Notes under the pieces: generated by a model
What the model was told of the DNA's origin: nothing
The model's database searches: none
What the model saw: only the letters and a program-made list of their open reading frames with translations
From: Kluyveromyces lactis
Lineage: Eukaryota > Ascomycota > Saccharomycetes > Saccharomycetales > Saccharomycetaceae
DNA length: 64,000 nucleotides
Direction: 5' to 3'
NCBI RefSeq assembly: GCF_000002515.2
Contig: NC_006042.1
Span: 992,001 to 1,056,000, forward strand
Translations under genes and position numbers: made by a program
Shown here: positions 49,731-59,088 of the stretch, one piece after another
Layout of the letters: every line of letters starts with the position of its first letter
Numbering within the stretch: position 1 is the stretch's first letter

Positions 49731-49988
49731 TCAAACTTCTATATGCACATAATCTGTAATTTGAAATATACTCGTTGCAAAGTACGCTTTTGAAGGAACC
49801 TCGGTAATCATCAACATTTCATATGCATTTGGTTCTTCGAGAGCCATCGCGAGGAAAAATGATTCCCATATTATTACCCGGCCACTGAATAATTTTTCCG
49901 AAAGTGATTCAAGCTTTATTTTTCTGGAAACCGTAAAACCAATCACGTGAATGCATGGAATATTTGATTGACAGTTTCCTAAATGATT
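49731..49988 (-). pseudogene. Unassigned protein-like frame, possible exon or remnant
   Basis: Stop-free frame of 85 codons without a suitable ATG. It reads CIHVIGFTVSRKIKLES, then VIIWESFFLAMALEEPN and SIFQITDYVHIEV, with alternating hydrophobic residues suggestive of a small beta-barrel such as an OB fold; that is a pattern guess. Just upstream in another frame an ATG at 50052 gives MDTNSYVISNGIPYVSHVP before a stop. A TTTAG acceptor (to 49979) with CTAAC 45 nt before it and a GTATGT at 50196-50191 could mark an intron, but that exon has no ATG. It could be a spliced gene, a decayed gene or chance. I do not recognise it. Confidence 0.35.
49943..49950. promoter_or_regulatory. CACGTG (Cbf1-type) site upstream of MET7
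   Basis: TCACGTGA, about 414 nt before the MET7 ATG. Cbf1 controls sulfur amino acid genes in yeast, so it fits MET7, but it also falls inside the unassigned frame. Confidence 0.45.
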
Positions 49989-50435
49989 TCAATCAAGGAA
50001 CATGAGAAACGTATGGAATTCCGTTAGATATAACATAGCTGTTGGTGTCCATAGAACAGTGCAAAGCAGGGAAATTAAATTAATAACTGGTGTTAGGCAT
50101 TGCTGGTATTTTCTTCTTAGCTGTTTTCAATTTTCGGTCCATATTTTGAAGCACAATTGCCAGCAGATTGTTTGTTAATAAATTGAAACGACATACGGTT
50201 AGTGCGAATCTCTTGGAAAAAGACGTTTTATTTACAGGTTTTTGTTTCCAACAAAGGTTCTTTATTGGTCTAACTTTAAATTTGAAATTTTGGAAGCATT
50301 TTACTACCTGTGCTCATTAGTTGACGTATTGATTCTGGTTGGTTTGGGATTTTTTTTTGTTTTTATCTGTCCTGTACGTGGTTCCGTCAGGTTGTTGTCT
50401 TAGATGAATCAGTTGTTAAACTAACACGTCGCGGA

Positions 50436-52967
50436 ATGTTCACAACTAGAGCGGAGCAAAACAATATCAAGGCCACTATTGCCGCTTCCTACGATAAGCT
50501 ATATAGCCAATTTAGTTCGGATGAATTAAGTGAAATTGGCAACTATAAAATATCGAAATTTATCGGGGAAGGGTCTTTTGGTAAAGTGTACTTAGCCACG
50601 CATAGATTGACCCATCAAAAGGTGGTGTTGAAAACCGGCAATAAAAGGGACCCTAATGTGGTACGAGAAGTGTTTTATCATCGTCAGTTTGATTTCCCGT
50701 ATATAACCAAACTTTATGAAGTCATCGTAACTGAATCTAGGGTCTGGATGGTCCTCGAGTATTGTTCTGGTCATGAACTTTATGAACATTTACTGAAGGA
50801 GCAAAGGCTTTCTCTTGAGGAGTCAAAGAAACTTTTTTCGCAGATAGCTAGTGCTGTTTATTATGCTCATGAATTGAAATGTGTTCATAGAGATTTGAAA
50901 TTAGAGAATGTTTTATTGGATGGGAATGGTCACGCAAAACTTACAGACTTCGGTTTCACAAGAGAGATGGCTACAAGGTCGCAGTTAGAGACCATTTGTG
51001 GTACCACGGTGTACATGGCGCCGGAATTGATTGAAAGGAAATGTTATGATGGGTTTAAGGTAGATATATGGTCACTTGGAATTATTTTATATACGATGAT
51101 CAACGGTTACATGCCCTTCGACGAGGATGATGATATCAAAACAAAACTGAAAATTGTTAACGATGAACTGGATTTCAATCAAGAGTGGATCTCCGATGAT
51201 GCCATTGATCTTATCCAAGGGATGCTGCGCAAAAATCCGAATGAGAGGATATCATTAGCGCAAGTTCTCTCGCATCCATTCCTTCAACCTTGGGGTGTAG
51301 TCGCTAAAGAGAAAACTGATAAGGTGTTGCTGAAACAGCGAGGTGGTCATGTTCATTTCCATTCGAAACATGAAAAGCGTTTGTTGAAAAGATTGAAGCA
51401 ATGTGGATTTGATACTGGTTCTATCAAAAATTCTGTCAACAAAAGAAAATGTGATTCCTTGAGCGGCTTGTGGTTTTTACTTCTAGAAAGATACGAACTG
51501 AGCGATGCAAAGGTACCGAAAAGGTCAAAATCTGTAATGTCGGTACGAAAAGTTTTCGAATCATCTGTAAACATGGTTATGGATGATATTTTGGTGACCT
51601 CACCTGAATGTGTTAAAATTAACTCATTGAAGAAGATACTCAGTCGTAAAAGTGTAGATCAAGATGTTGAGCTGCCTCAGACTATTGAAGATGTGAAAGT
51701 ACGAACGCAACCCAAGGACAGGAAAGCTGCTGAACCGGAGTCAATACATCCAGCTGATACAACAAACAAAAAGAAAGGGTTTCTACAACGAGTTTCTTCT
51801 CTTTTCAAACCCAAAAAGCATAACAATCATGTCGATGATAATCAGTCAATAAAATTTTCTTCCCAAGGCATACACCCGTTGCTAGGCAAAAAACGACACA
51901 AAAATGGATCGAATGACTCAGAAGCGCCTTCCATCTCTCAATCAACTAAGCCACCTCCTGAACAGGAAGACCTCAACGTCCAATTTGAAGATATAACTAA
52001 TAAGGCTAATCACAGTTTTAAGAAGTTGAAATCACATTCATCAAGTGAGATTTCCAAGAACATTAACGAGCCTCAGTTGAATCATTTACACATTGATGGA
52101 GGAACTGAAGATTCACTGAAAATATCAAACAACAGGGGTATCAGGCGGTCCTCCATTGCCTCGCAGCATTCAGCCATTTCAAATGATACGTTCAACTCTG
52201 ACTACTCTACTGATGCTCAATCGGGGTTCAGATCTAACAACACTCAATCTTCAAGTAGGATCAACGCAAATTCAGAAACTTCAGCAGCCACTCGGAAGAA
52301 TGTACGAAGAACGTTGAGTGTATTATCTAGTGCATCTAGTAACTCAGAGATGAGTTCAAGAACTGACTCTTTCTATGATATAACGACTGCTTCCTCGCCA
52401 ATGAATATGGATATCCGTTCAAATTACAACATTCGATCGGATTCTCAGTTCCCTAAAATTAATGGTAACTCTCCATGGCTGATCAAAAGAGGAAAATCTC
52501 CGATAGGAAGGCGTAGCCGAATATCTAATCGTTCTTTAAACAGGAAATTCAGGCAGCCAACTCCCAATAGAGCTGATTCTGTTATTCAAGAAGAGAGCTC
52601 TTTCGATGAAAATGAACGCGCTTCTAATTTACCAGAGGTAAGCGAGTATGATAGTGGTGAAATTGCCATTCACAGCGACAGTGAGACACCTTCAAAAGGA
52701 AATACTCCGCTGTATGCTATTGGGATTAATCACCCGGAATCCAGACCTGTTTTGTTCAACGTTGGCAGATCTGTAAGTGATGGTAGCAGCTGGTCACATC
52801 CTCAGTCGGATTTCCATGAACCGTTGAGTGCTCCAGTAATTCGAAAAAGTTCTCGACGTCATGTAGAGGATGATGACTATGAGTCTAATATTGCAGCTGA
52901 TGACGAAGACAATTCTTTGGAGGATGAGGAACAAGAACACGTAAGATCAATAGCCGAATCGGTCTAA
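50436..52967 (+). CDS. KIN4: Serine/threonine kinase Kin4/Frk1
   Basis: Kinase of the spindle position checkpoint that inhibits mitotic exit; S. cerevisiae has two duplicates, KIN4 (YOR233W) and FRK1 (YPL141C). The 843 residues compare with 800 in Kin4. The kinase domain is at about 38-293: GEGSFGKVYLA (from residue 44), HRDLKLENVLL (about 151), DFGF (about 171), GTTVYMAPELIE. The following region (KRLLKRLKQCGFDTGSI, then LSGLWFLLLERYE) is typical of the family. The tail is long and Ser-rich with many basic sites, ending acidic. Its place in the YPL/YOR zipper suits a single pre-duplication gene. Confidence 0.92.
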   Translation: MFTTRAEQNNIKATIAASYDKLYSQFSSDELSEIGNYKISKFIGEGSFGKVYLATHRLTHQKVVLKTGNKRDPNVVREVFYHRQFDFPYITKLYEVIVTESRVWMVLEYCSGHELYEHLLKEQRLSLEESKKLFSQIASAVYYAHELKCVHRDLKLENVLLDGNGHAKLTDFGFTREMATRSQLETICGTTVYMAPELIERKCYDGFKVDIWSLGIILYTMINGYMPFDEDDDIKTKLKIVNDELDFNQEWISDDAIDLIQGMLRKNPNERISLAQVLSHPFLQPWGVVAKEKTDKVLLKQRGGHVHFHSKHEKRLLKRLKQCGFDTGSIKNSVNKRKCDSLSGLWFLLLERYELSDAKVPKRSKSVMSVRKVFESSVNMVMDDILVTSPECVKINSLKKILSRKSVDQDVELPQTIEDVKVRTQPKDRKAAEPESIHPADTTNKKKGFLQRVSSLFKPKKHNNHVDDNQSIKFSSQGIHPLLGKKRHKNGSNDSEAPSISQSTKPPPEQEDLNVQFEDITNKANHSFKKLKSHSSSEISKNINEPQLNHLHIDGGTEDSLKISNNRGIRRSSIASQHSAISNDTFNSDYSTDAQSGFRSNNTQSSSRINANSETSAATRKNVRRTLSVLSSASSNSEMSSRTDSFYDITTASSPMNMDIRSNYNIRSDSQFPKINGNSPWLIKRGKSPIGRRSRISNRSLNRKFRQPTPNRADSVIQEESSFDENERASNLPEVSEYDSGEIAIHSDSETPSKGNTPLYAIGINHPESRPVLFNVGRSVSDGSSWSHPQSDFHEPLSAPVIRKSSRRHVEDDDYESNIAADDEDNSLEDEEQEHVRSIAESV

Positions 52968-53056
52968 GACTTCATATGTGTATAGATTCATAACTTTTTT
53001 AACTCGTTGATTGTATTGTTTACCTAAAACTTGAACATTTAATTCAGAAGCAAGTA

Positions 53057-54616
53057 TCACGGTTCTTGCTTCTTGAGATTCTGTAAAATCGTTTGAAGAG
53101 GTCCGGAAGGAGCTCCATCTACAGTGAGTGACTTGACAAGGTCAGCAATTGGAGAGCATTCAGCAGACACATCTTGTAATGATTGGTGAAGTTCAGAAAG
53201 TGTATCTAACTCAGAATCTGCAATCTGATCTTTATCAGCATCGCTGTCCATATAACTTCCACGCAAGTTAGCAATGTAATCGTCAGCTAAGTTTAACCCA
53301 TTTTTGAGGAAGAATTCAAAGAAATCGTCTTCATCGATGGAAATATCAGAGTCCTTTTCAAGAAAGGATTCTTGTTCATTATCAACATGCGCATCACCAT
53401 TCACGTTTCTCTCATCAGAATTATCATTGATGATTCCCTTTAAATCGGACTCATCGTTCAAAAAAGATAATAGATTAGTCTTTAAGGTATCCAAACTGGT
53501 GGCATTTAATTCAACATCATCATCTGGGTTAAGGATGTCCCATTTTACGTTTGCTATCTGAAAGTCCTCTGTAATGATTTTATGCTCCTGTAAACAGGAT
53601 AGTAACGCTTTCGGTTTTAACCTGTTATTGCTATTTAAAGTTAGGATATCATTGTCAATCATATGATGAATTGAATCGACCAACACGCTTCCAAGAGTAT
53701 CACTGTAAAAGTCAAGTTTATTGTTTAGCTCTTGGTCTGTACTCGTCAAATCGACGAACTTCTTAACAAGAGCCAAGTGAGATTGTGGCGCAATGACATC
53801 TATCATATGACCATCTTCTGTATGTTTTTCTGTTGGAATCGTCTCAAAAGAAGACGTCATAAAATGAGTCAGAGCCAAGCTTACCAGTTTAGGATTGTAT
53901 TTCAAAATTTCGGCCACTTTTGAATCAGTAATTATAGTTTTACAGCATTTCAGTTTGTTAAGAGTAGAGTAGGGGAACACTTTTAGGAAGTTCTTTCGTA
54001 TATTACTTTCTAGATCCGGAAGATAGGAAACTTTTGAGCTGTCTTTCTTCAAAAACGATAGTGCTTCGTATTTACTAAGGCCTCGATCATAATAGAAAGT
54101 AATCGGTATATAACTGATCTTGCCCATTGTTATCCATATTCTGTTATTACTAACTGGAAACTCTAGCTCAGCGGGAATAATCTCATTGGCTTCCATCAAT
54201 ATGAATTCACCGTCTGTATCACATACCTTAATAAATGTACACGGTCCTGCATGTCTCGAGAAATTTAGAAGTATGGATAACACCAAGCACTCCTCATCAC
54301 GAGCGTTATCCCCTACTTGAAGCGAGCCAAATATATAGTATTCTCCAGATAAAGATTCTCTGATCTCAAGTGATACACCGTTATAACCATTCCATGGGAA
54401 AGCTTCATTCCAGGGTTCCAACATTGAAGACAACTCAGAAAGTTGTGACTTAAGTATAATTTGATCTTGATCTTTAATCAACTCGTCTAGGTAGAATATC
54501 CCAAACATCATGGTAGTTTCATGTTCCTGGTTGAATATGTCATCGTTTAATTCAGTTGTTTCCTGCTGCCATAGAAAGTTATCATTCACATAAGGCTGAG
54601 TCTTAGTTACTAGCAT
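53057..54616 (-). CDS. Ecdysoneless (ECD/SGT1) family protein
   Basis: The 519 residues match the fungal and animal Ecd family (Pfam SGT1, unrelated to the co-chaperone Sgt1). The N-terminal block has the signature NDNFLWQQETTEL, WNGYNGVSLEI, DNARDEECLVLSILLNFSR and VCDTDGEFILMEANE-IIPAELEFP, and NRIWITMGKISYIP. The C-terminal 150 residues are acidic (DISIDEDDFFEFF). In animals Ecd links the PRPF8 spliceosome protein and R2TP. I know of no S. cerevisiae orthologue, so this gene appears lost there. It is convergent with KIN4 and divergent from ATG5 across 230 bp with repeated TCATC motifs. Confidence 0.8.
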   Translation of the reverse strand: MLVTKTQPYVNDNFLWQQETTELNDDIFNQEHETTMMFGIFYLDELIKDQDQIILKSQLSELSSMLEPWNEAFPWNGYNGVSLEIRESLSGEYYIFGSLQVGDNARDEECLVLSILLNFSRHAGPCTFIKVCDTDGEFILMEANEIIPAELEFPVSNNRIWITMGKISYIPITFYYDRGLSKYEALSFLKKDSSKVSYLPDLESNIRKNFLKVFPYSTLNKLKCCKTIITDSKVAEILKYNPKLVSLALTHFMTSSFETIPTEKHTEDGHMIDVIAPQSHLALVKKFVDLTSTDQELNNKLDFYSDTLGSVLVDSIHHMIDNDILTLNSNNRLKPKALLSCLQEHKIITEDFQIANVKWDILNPDDDVELNATSLDTLKTNLLSFLNDESDLKGIINDNSDERNVNGDAHVDNEQESFLEKDSDISIDEDDFFEFFLKNGLNLADDYIANLRGSYMDSDADKDQIADSELDTLSELHQSLQDVSAECSPIADLVKSLTVDGAPSGPLQTILQNLKKQEP

Positions 54617-54700
54617 CTAGTTGTTTGTATAGCCCGTCTGAGCAACTGCTGATTCACGTACGTGTTGAACTGCTATTTCCTGGATTTCATTATCTCCTTT

Positions 54701-54747
54701 TATCTCATGTCATCTCATCGTTCATTTCATGTATTTCATCGTTTCAT
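54701..54747. promoter_or_regulatory. TCATC-rich, PAC-like cluster
   Basis: The ECD/ATG5 spacer carries repeated TCAT and CTCATCG/TTCATCG units. CTCATCG is most of the PAC element. The cluster may direct the ECD gene, which has an RNA-processing link. Confidence 0.4.
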
Positions 54748-54846
54748 CTAAATTGAGAACATTAATTAAAGACATAATTAAGGTTTACCAAGTTCGAACG
54801 AGATAAAGGAAGAAGACGATAATAGGGCGTAGAATAACCAATATCA

Positions 54847-55662
54847 ATGGAAGAGCTGCGAGAACGTGTTTGGCATGGTTCACTCAATGTGGAAATTATG
54901 CTATCTGATTCGATAGTAGTACCGAATACCCCTCTTTCTGAGAAATGCTATCACATAGTTGTTTTGCGAGAATCTTTCTTGGCATTATATCTTCCAGCAA
55001 TAGTACGAAAGCTTGGAAACAATGTGATTGTCACGTATGAGAACCCTTATAAGCAGTGGTGGTTTGAATATGATGGAGTGCCCGTTCCTTGGGAGTATCC
55101 TTGTGGTGTACTATTCGACTTTTTATGCAACTCTTCGACCACTTCAACCGGTAAAGAAGATGATCAACGACTACAGATGTGGAAACTTAAACTATGTCAC
55201 GGGAACAAATATCCACCTGGGATACTTCCATTGGTTGATGGTTTGCGCCAAGTAAAAGATCACTGGAAGCACCAGTGGAAACAGGCATGTTTCATTCTAA
55301 ATGGTTCTGCGAAGCGTATTATGTCGTTATCAATACCTGATTTTGAAGCTTTCTGGCAGAGTTTAATATCGAGACATCAGCCAGACTACATCAAGGTTCG
55401 GGAGAAGTTGCTCACACCGAATAAAACTAAACATATACCTATAAGAGTGTGGACTGCAGATGCATCATTCCTACAACCTTCAATACCCGCTAATTCCGAC
55501 ACTATGACGCTGTTTGATGTTATGACTTCAATGGACATTAAGCTTCAGGAAAATAACAGAGCAATTATACAAGGCATAGTGATCTGTTCGGATGAGGACA
55601 TTATTAATTTATATGATTTATTTGCAAGCATTGACGGATTTTTATATGTAGTCATCAAATAA
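54847..55662 (+). CDS. ATG5: Autophagy protein Atg5
   Basis: Forms the Atg12-Atg5-Atg16 complex that directs lipidation of Atg8. The 271 residues compare with 294 in S. cerevisiae. The N-terminus RERVWHGSLNVEIMLSDS is diagnostic, followed by the first ubiquitin-like fold and the helical region. Lys145 in HQWKQACFILNGSAKRIM is at the position of the Atg12 acceptor (Lys149 in yeast). The second ubiquitin-like fold at the C-terminus includes IPIRVWTADASFLQPSI. It converges on ABP140 with 68 bp between stops. In S. cerevisiae ATG5 sits beside PPT2 (YPL149W, YPL148C); here ABP140 is between. Confidence 0.95.
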   Translation: MEELRERVWHGSLNVEIMLSDSIVVPNTPLSEKCYHIVVLRESFLALYLPAIVRKLGNNVIVTYENPYKQWWFEYDGVPVPWEYPCGVLFDFLCNSSTTSTGKEDDQRLQMWKLKLCHGNKYPPGILPLVDGLRQVKDHWKHQWKQACFILNGSAKRIMSLSIPDFEAFWQSLISRHQPDYIKVREKLLTPNKTKHIPIRVWTADASFLQPSIPANSDTMTLFDVMTSMDIKLQENNRAIIQGIVICSDEDIINLYDLFASIDGFLYVVIK

Positions 55663-55730
55663 TAAGCTTCAGCGTATATATACAGTAAAATAGATATTGA
55701 AAGTTCGGAGAGTTTCATTAGTCAATTGAC

Positions 55731-57333
55731 TTACTCAGTTGAAACATCATTAGGGACTTCAAAAACTGCCTGTAACCATACACGATACATCTTTAGTTGT
55801 CTTTTACGATTGACCAATAGTCTTCTGTCTGTTCCAATCTGTTTCTCAACGAAATATTTTTCAGTGAAGATGTCGCGCAGTTCTTGTTCAGTGAAGAAAT
55901 ACACTCTTGTTCCATCTCCTCTAACGTAGAAATTATCATCCAGTAGTCTATTCTTTTTGAACCGTACCTGAGCTAGATCATAACGTCCATAATCACGGAA
56001 CAGTATCTTACCACCTGGCTTTAGGATTTTATGAAGGTTATCCATTGCCTTACTCCATTGTTCAGGTGATAGTGCACTAAACACGAAGATCATAACAGCA
56101 ATATCGACAGAATTTGGCTCTATCCCGTCCGGTAATTCTCCTTCAATATTTGCAAGATCCCACACTGTTGCGTGTCCATATTTTGGATTGAATTGATCTG
56201 AAGTCTTCACTAACTCGACAGCTCTTGGAGCAAAGTCAGCTGCTACTATTCTCAATTGTTCGTTTTGATTCTCAGTCAGAATTGGGAAGAACGTGTTACC
56301 GGCACCACATCCAATTTCAAAAACGGTAACTGGACCAGCATCAGGTTTAGTCGCTTCATATAAAGATGGGAACTCGATTTGAAGCCATTTTCTGTCTTTG
56401 AAGAAATTTTCCCTATTGTTTTTATAAAATATGTCCCAGTAACGAGCAGGATTACTATTGTATAGATTCTTGTCAAATTCTGGAACAGGGTCCTTGTATT
56501 GTTTTTGAATCTTTTCTTCTGCAGCCAAAACTTGTTCTTCACCCCATTCGACATTATCCCAGGCATTATGGTTCCATACTTCGTCGTCAGCCTTCAATGT
56601 ACGTTTTCCAAAATCAAATGGTTCATCACGGCCTATTCTTGTATCTTTTATCTCCACCAATTCCAAAGAAGATGATAAGCTTTCATCGTTGGTGAAAGTC
56701 GATTCAAGATCATTTTCAGGTTCTTCTGATAAATTAGTCTTGCCTAAGCGAATTTTCTTCGGCAGCAGGAGCTGCTGATTCACTGTTTGCTGCATTCTTC
56801 TTCTTCTTCTTCTTCTTGTTTTTATTCTTGTTGCTAGACTTAGAAGCAGGCTCGTTCACGTCTTGAGTATCACCTTCATGCTCGGCTTCATCTTTATCTT
56901 TAGCCTCGTCTTTGGCTTCAGCTGAGGCTTCAGCTGAGGCTTCAGGTGTCTCTTCAGCCTCTTCAGCCTTAGTAGGTTCATTTTCAGCTACATCTTCAGA
57001 ATTTTCTTCGATGACAGGTTCACTTTCTTCAATTTCTTCCTTGACACTTTCTTCAATTACTTCTTTGACAACCGGTTCTGTTTCCTGAGCTGGCTCTTCT
57101 TCCTGAGCTGGCTCTTCTTCCTGAGCTGGCTCTTCTTCCTGAGCTGGCTCTTCTTCCTGAGCTGGCTCTTCTTCTTGAGCTGGTTTATCCTCTTCCTCGG
57201 CCGAACCCTCAGAACTAACCTGCTGTCCGTTCACAGGACTGGTTTCAACAGCGGAATGGTTCGAATCACCCTTGTCCTCCACAGGATCCTTAGCGATGCT
57301 CTCAAATTTCTTTATCAAATCGGCAACACCCAT
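55731..57333 (-). CDS. ABP140: Abp140/Trm140, actin-binding tRNA methyltransferase, +1 frameshift
   Basis: Two overlapping frames form one protein of about 533 residues. Frame 0 starts at 57333 with MGVADLIKKFESIAKDP, nearly identical to the Lifeact actin peptide of yeast Abp140, runs through acidic EEEPAQ repeats and a basic NKNKKKKKKK stretch, and would stop at 56734. The +1 frame, from 56744 to 55731, carries a METTL2-type methyltransferase with the SAM motif VFEIGCGAGNTFFPI; the yeast enzyme makes 3-methylcytidine at tRNA position 32. The slippery CTT-AGG-C at 56748-56742 is the known ABP140 and Ty1-type site and lies exactly where frames join. Frame 0 continues two codons upstream without an ATG. 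Confidence 0.95.
56742..56748 (-). other. Programmed +1 ribosomal frameshift site CTTAGGC
   Basis: Codon 196 of frame 0 is CTT, next is the rare AGG, then C. Slippage by tRNA-Leu moves reading to GGC AAG ACT. Frame 0 would terminate three codons after AGG-CAA-GAC. The heptamer is identical to that used in S. cerevisiae ABP140. Confidence 0.93.
57085..57174 (-). repeat. 18-bp coding minisatellite in ABP140
   Basis: Five perfect copies of CTGAGCTGGCTCTTCTTC (plus strand) encoding EEEPAQ on the minus strand, with a diverged sixth. Perfect identity suggests recent expansion; copy number should vary between strains. Confidence 0.95.
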
Positions 57334-57703
57334 TGTCAAATCTTCTATTAATGCTGTTTCGCACTGTTTTGAATTCCGGTTGAAGTAACGACTACAGACA
57401 AGCGGATCGACTGAGGCAGGCCTGTAATGTACGTTCTCTTCGGCTCTTCTCGTTGACAGTTTTGTTGAAAATTTTTATGTACTGGATCAAAAGAGACATT
57501 GTAAAAAGTAAATAGTGGGAAGTTCTGCGAAATCAAATGCCGATTAATGTAAAAATACATACTCGATTATGACCACCCTTCTACCTAGATGGTCTCAATT
57601 AAGGGTATGCACTTCTTACCTAAGATCATCTGTTTTGGAAGTTTCTGATTCGTCATTCGTTTGGTATTATGGCTACTTATGTAAATTTCATTAATTATCA
57701 AGT
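57334..57703. promoter_or_regulatory. ABP140 upstream region
   Basis: About 370 bp between the ABP140 ATG and the PPT2 stop (both minus). A 70-codon frame here is AT-driven and not called. No known element was recognised. Confidence 0.45.
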
Positions 57704-58210
57704 TTAAACCGACCATTTATTAAGGTTGGCATCTCGAAGATGAAGAAGAATACAAATTAAGTAATCTTGATCGTGGGAAATTGATATTTCGTACCTTGTT
57801 GAATGCAAATATTCATTCCAGTACGTAATATTATGTTCCCCGGTTGAAAACCTTTTTTGGTCCAGGTTCAAATTAGGTTTCCCATCCGGATCATTTGATT
57901 TGAATGCTAGCTTAGTATAGATATCAATGGCAGAAGGTCGGTCGGATGAATGAGGCAGGGTTTTGAATAATGATTCCTTTGAAGCCCATACTCCAGCTAT
58001 GTATATTGATTTATGTTTTAGCGATGAGCCGCTGTTTACTAGCGTCTCGAACTGTTTTATTTCGTAAGGATGCATGAACTTCTTGAGTATTCGGTGTAAT
58101 CGAGATGAGCTGTTTCGTTGTAACAATTTCTCTACCCTCGGCAGAAATACGATATCTGTGGCTGCAGATATCACATTTGTGTTTTTAAGGAATATATGTG
58201 GTAATATCAT
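57704..58210 (-). CDS. PPT2: Phosphopantetheinyl transferase Ppt2
   Basis: Transfers 4'-phosphopantetheine from CoA to the mitochondrial acyl carrier protein. The 168 residues match the AcpS class (173 in yeast). Motif ATDIVFLPRVEKLL near residue 17 supplies the magnesium-binding Asp, and GVWASKESLFKTL (about 72) is the catalytic WxxKE(A/S)xxK motif. The C-terminus has ISISHDQDYLICILL, the family SxSH motif. Mitochondrial targeting is expected from the family; the N-terminus here (MILPHIFLKNT) is short for a presequence. The flanks match YPL149W-YPL148C-YPL147W. Confidence 0.93.
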   Translation of the reverse strand: MILPHIFLKNTNVISAATDIVFLPRVEKLLQRNSSSRLHRILKKFMHPYEIKQFETLVNSGSSLKHKSIYIAGVWASKESLFKTLPHSSDRPSAIDIYTKLAFKSNDPDGKPNLNLDQKRFSTGEHNITYWNEYLHSTRYEISISHDQDYLICILLHLRDANLNKWSV

Positions 58211-58416
58211 GTCCTAGTTACACCGGCTAACGGTGTATTTTCTGGTTTGTTCACTTTGGCGATATATAGTTTCTGTCATTGTTTAAACATTGAAATGTTA
58301 TTATATTGTTCTATAAAATCAAAGGTTCGAGACTAATTACATTTTGATGAGAAGAGTGACACAGAGAGAGGGAGAGAAATGTTTCCCAGTACAGTTACAA
58401 GTAATGTCAGTGCTAT

Positions 58417-59088
58417 TCATTTGAGATCTTCAAATAATTCCGGCTCAACGTTTGTCAAATCCTTCCCAAAGATGATGGCATCAACAGGTTCATCGATACC
58501 ATTCAGAATAGCTACTTTGGGAACCAATCCAATTCTAGTGAACTTCAACTTATCCCAGATCTTCCAACTAGCAGGATTAGTGACAAATACCAAATTGAAT
58601 ACCGAATAATTATAACCTAATAAAGGGGCCCATTTCAAGTAAACTTGTCCCAGTCTATATCCAATCTTTTTACCACGGAATGTAGGGTTCACGAGGAATC
58701 CCGCGTTACAGTTATGAGAACAACGGCCGATATAATTAGGTTTAACGTAGAACGTACCCAATACGAGCTCATCCCAATTGTTCCATTTTGGATCGATTGT
58801 TTTCTCTGTTGTGTTTAGTACAACGACAGCGAACGAATGGAACCAGTAATCAGTAAATTCTTCTTTAGTATGCTCACCGAAATGCGGATAACTTGTGCCA
58901 GATTCAACTTCTTCGTTGAACAGTTTGTACAGGAATTCAACCAGCGTCCCGGGAATCTCGTCCGCTGAAAAGATTGGGAACGCAGTCACTTGCTGATCAG
59001 AACCTTTCAAATGAAATTGCAATGGTTCTATTGAGTCAACAGTTGGTTTGGTAAAAATCGAACCGTTTCTTAGGTTGAAAGTAGACAT
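58417..59088 (-). CDS. MPR1: Mpr1-type N-acetyltransferase
   Basis: GNAT acetyltransferase that detoxifies the proline analogue azetidine-2-carboxylate and limits oxidative stress through proline and arginine metabolism in S. cerevisiae Sigma1278b. The 223 residues match Mpr1 (229), with very close blocks: DSIEPLQFHLKGSD, YWFHSFAVVVLNT, RCSHNCNAGFLVN, GYRLGQVYLKWAPLLGYNYS, NLVFVTNPASWKIWDKL and the C-terminal EPVDAIIFGKDLT. The acetyl-CoA loop is RGKKIGYRLG. Mpr1 is absent from the S288C reference. Here the gene sits between PPT2 and a DUF1749 hydrolase gene, all on the minus strand. Confidence 0.93.
   Translation of the reverse strand: MSTFNLRNGSIFTKPTVDSIEPLQFHLKGSDQQVTAFPIFSADEIPGTLVEFLYKLFNEEVESGTSYPHFGEHTKEEFTDYWFHSFAVVVLNTTEKTIDPKWNNWDELVLGTFYVKPNYIGRCSHNCNAGFLVNPTFRGKKIGYRLGQVYLKWAPLLGYNYSVFNLVFVTNPASWKIWDKLKFTRIGLVPKVAILNGIDEPVDAIIFGKDLTNVEPELFEDLK

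Larger units (their letters stand above)
49530..50435. promoter_or_regulatory. Divergent MET7/KIN4 region with cryptic frame
   Basis: About 900 bp. A Cbf1-type TCACGTGA is at 49943-49950. The minus strand carries an 85-codon protein-like open frame ending at 49731, listed separately. The KIN4 side has T-rich tracts near 50350. Confidence 0.5.

Noticed and set aside
57348-57560. 70-codon frame upstream of ABP140
   Set aside because: It lies in the ABP140 promoter/leader with no recognisable features.
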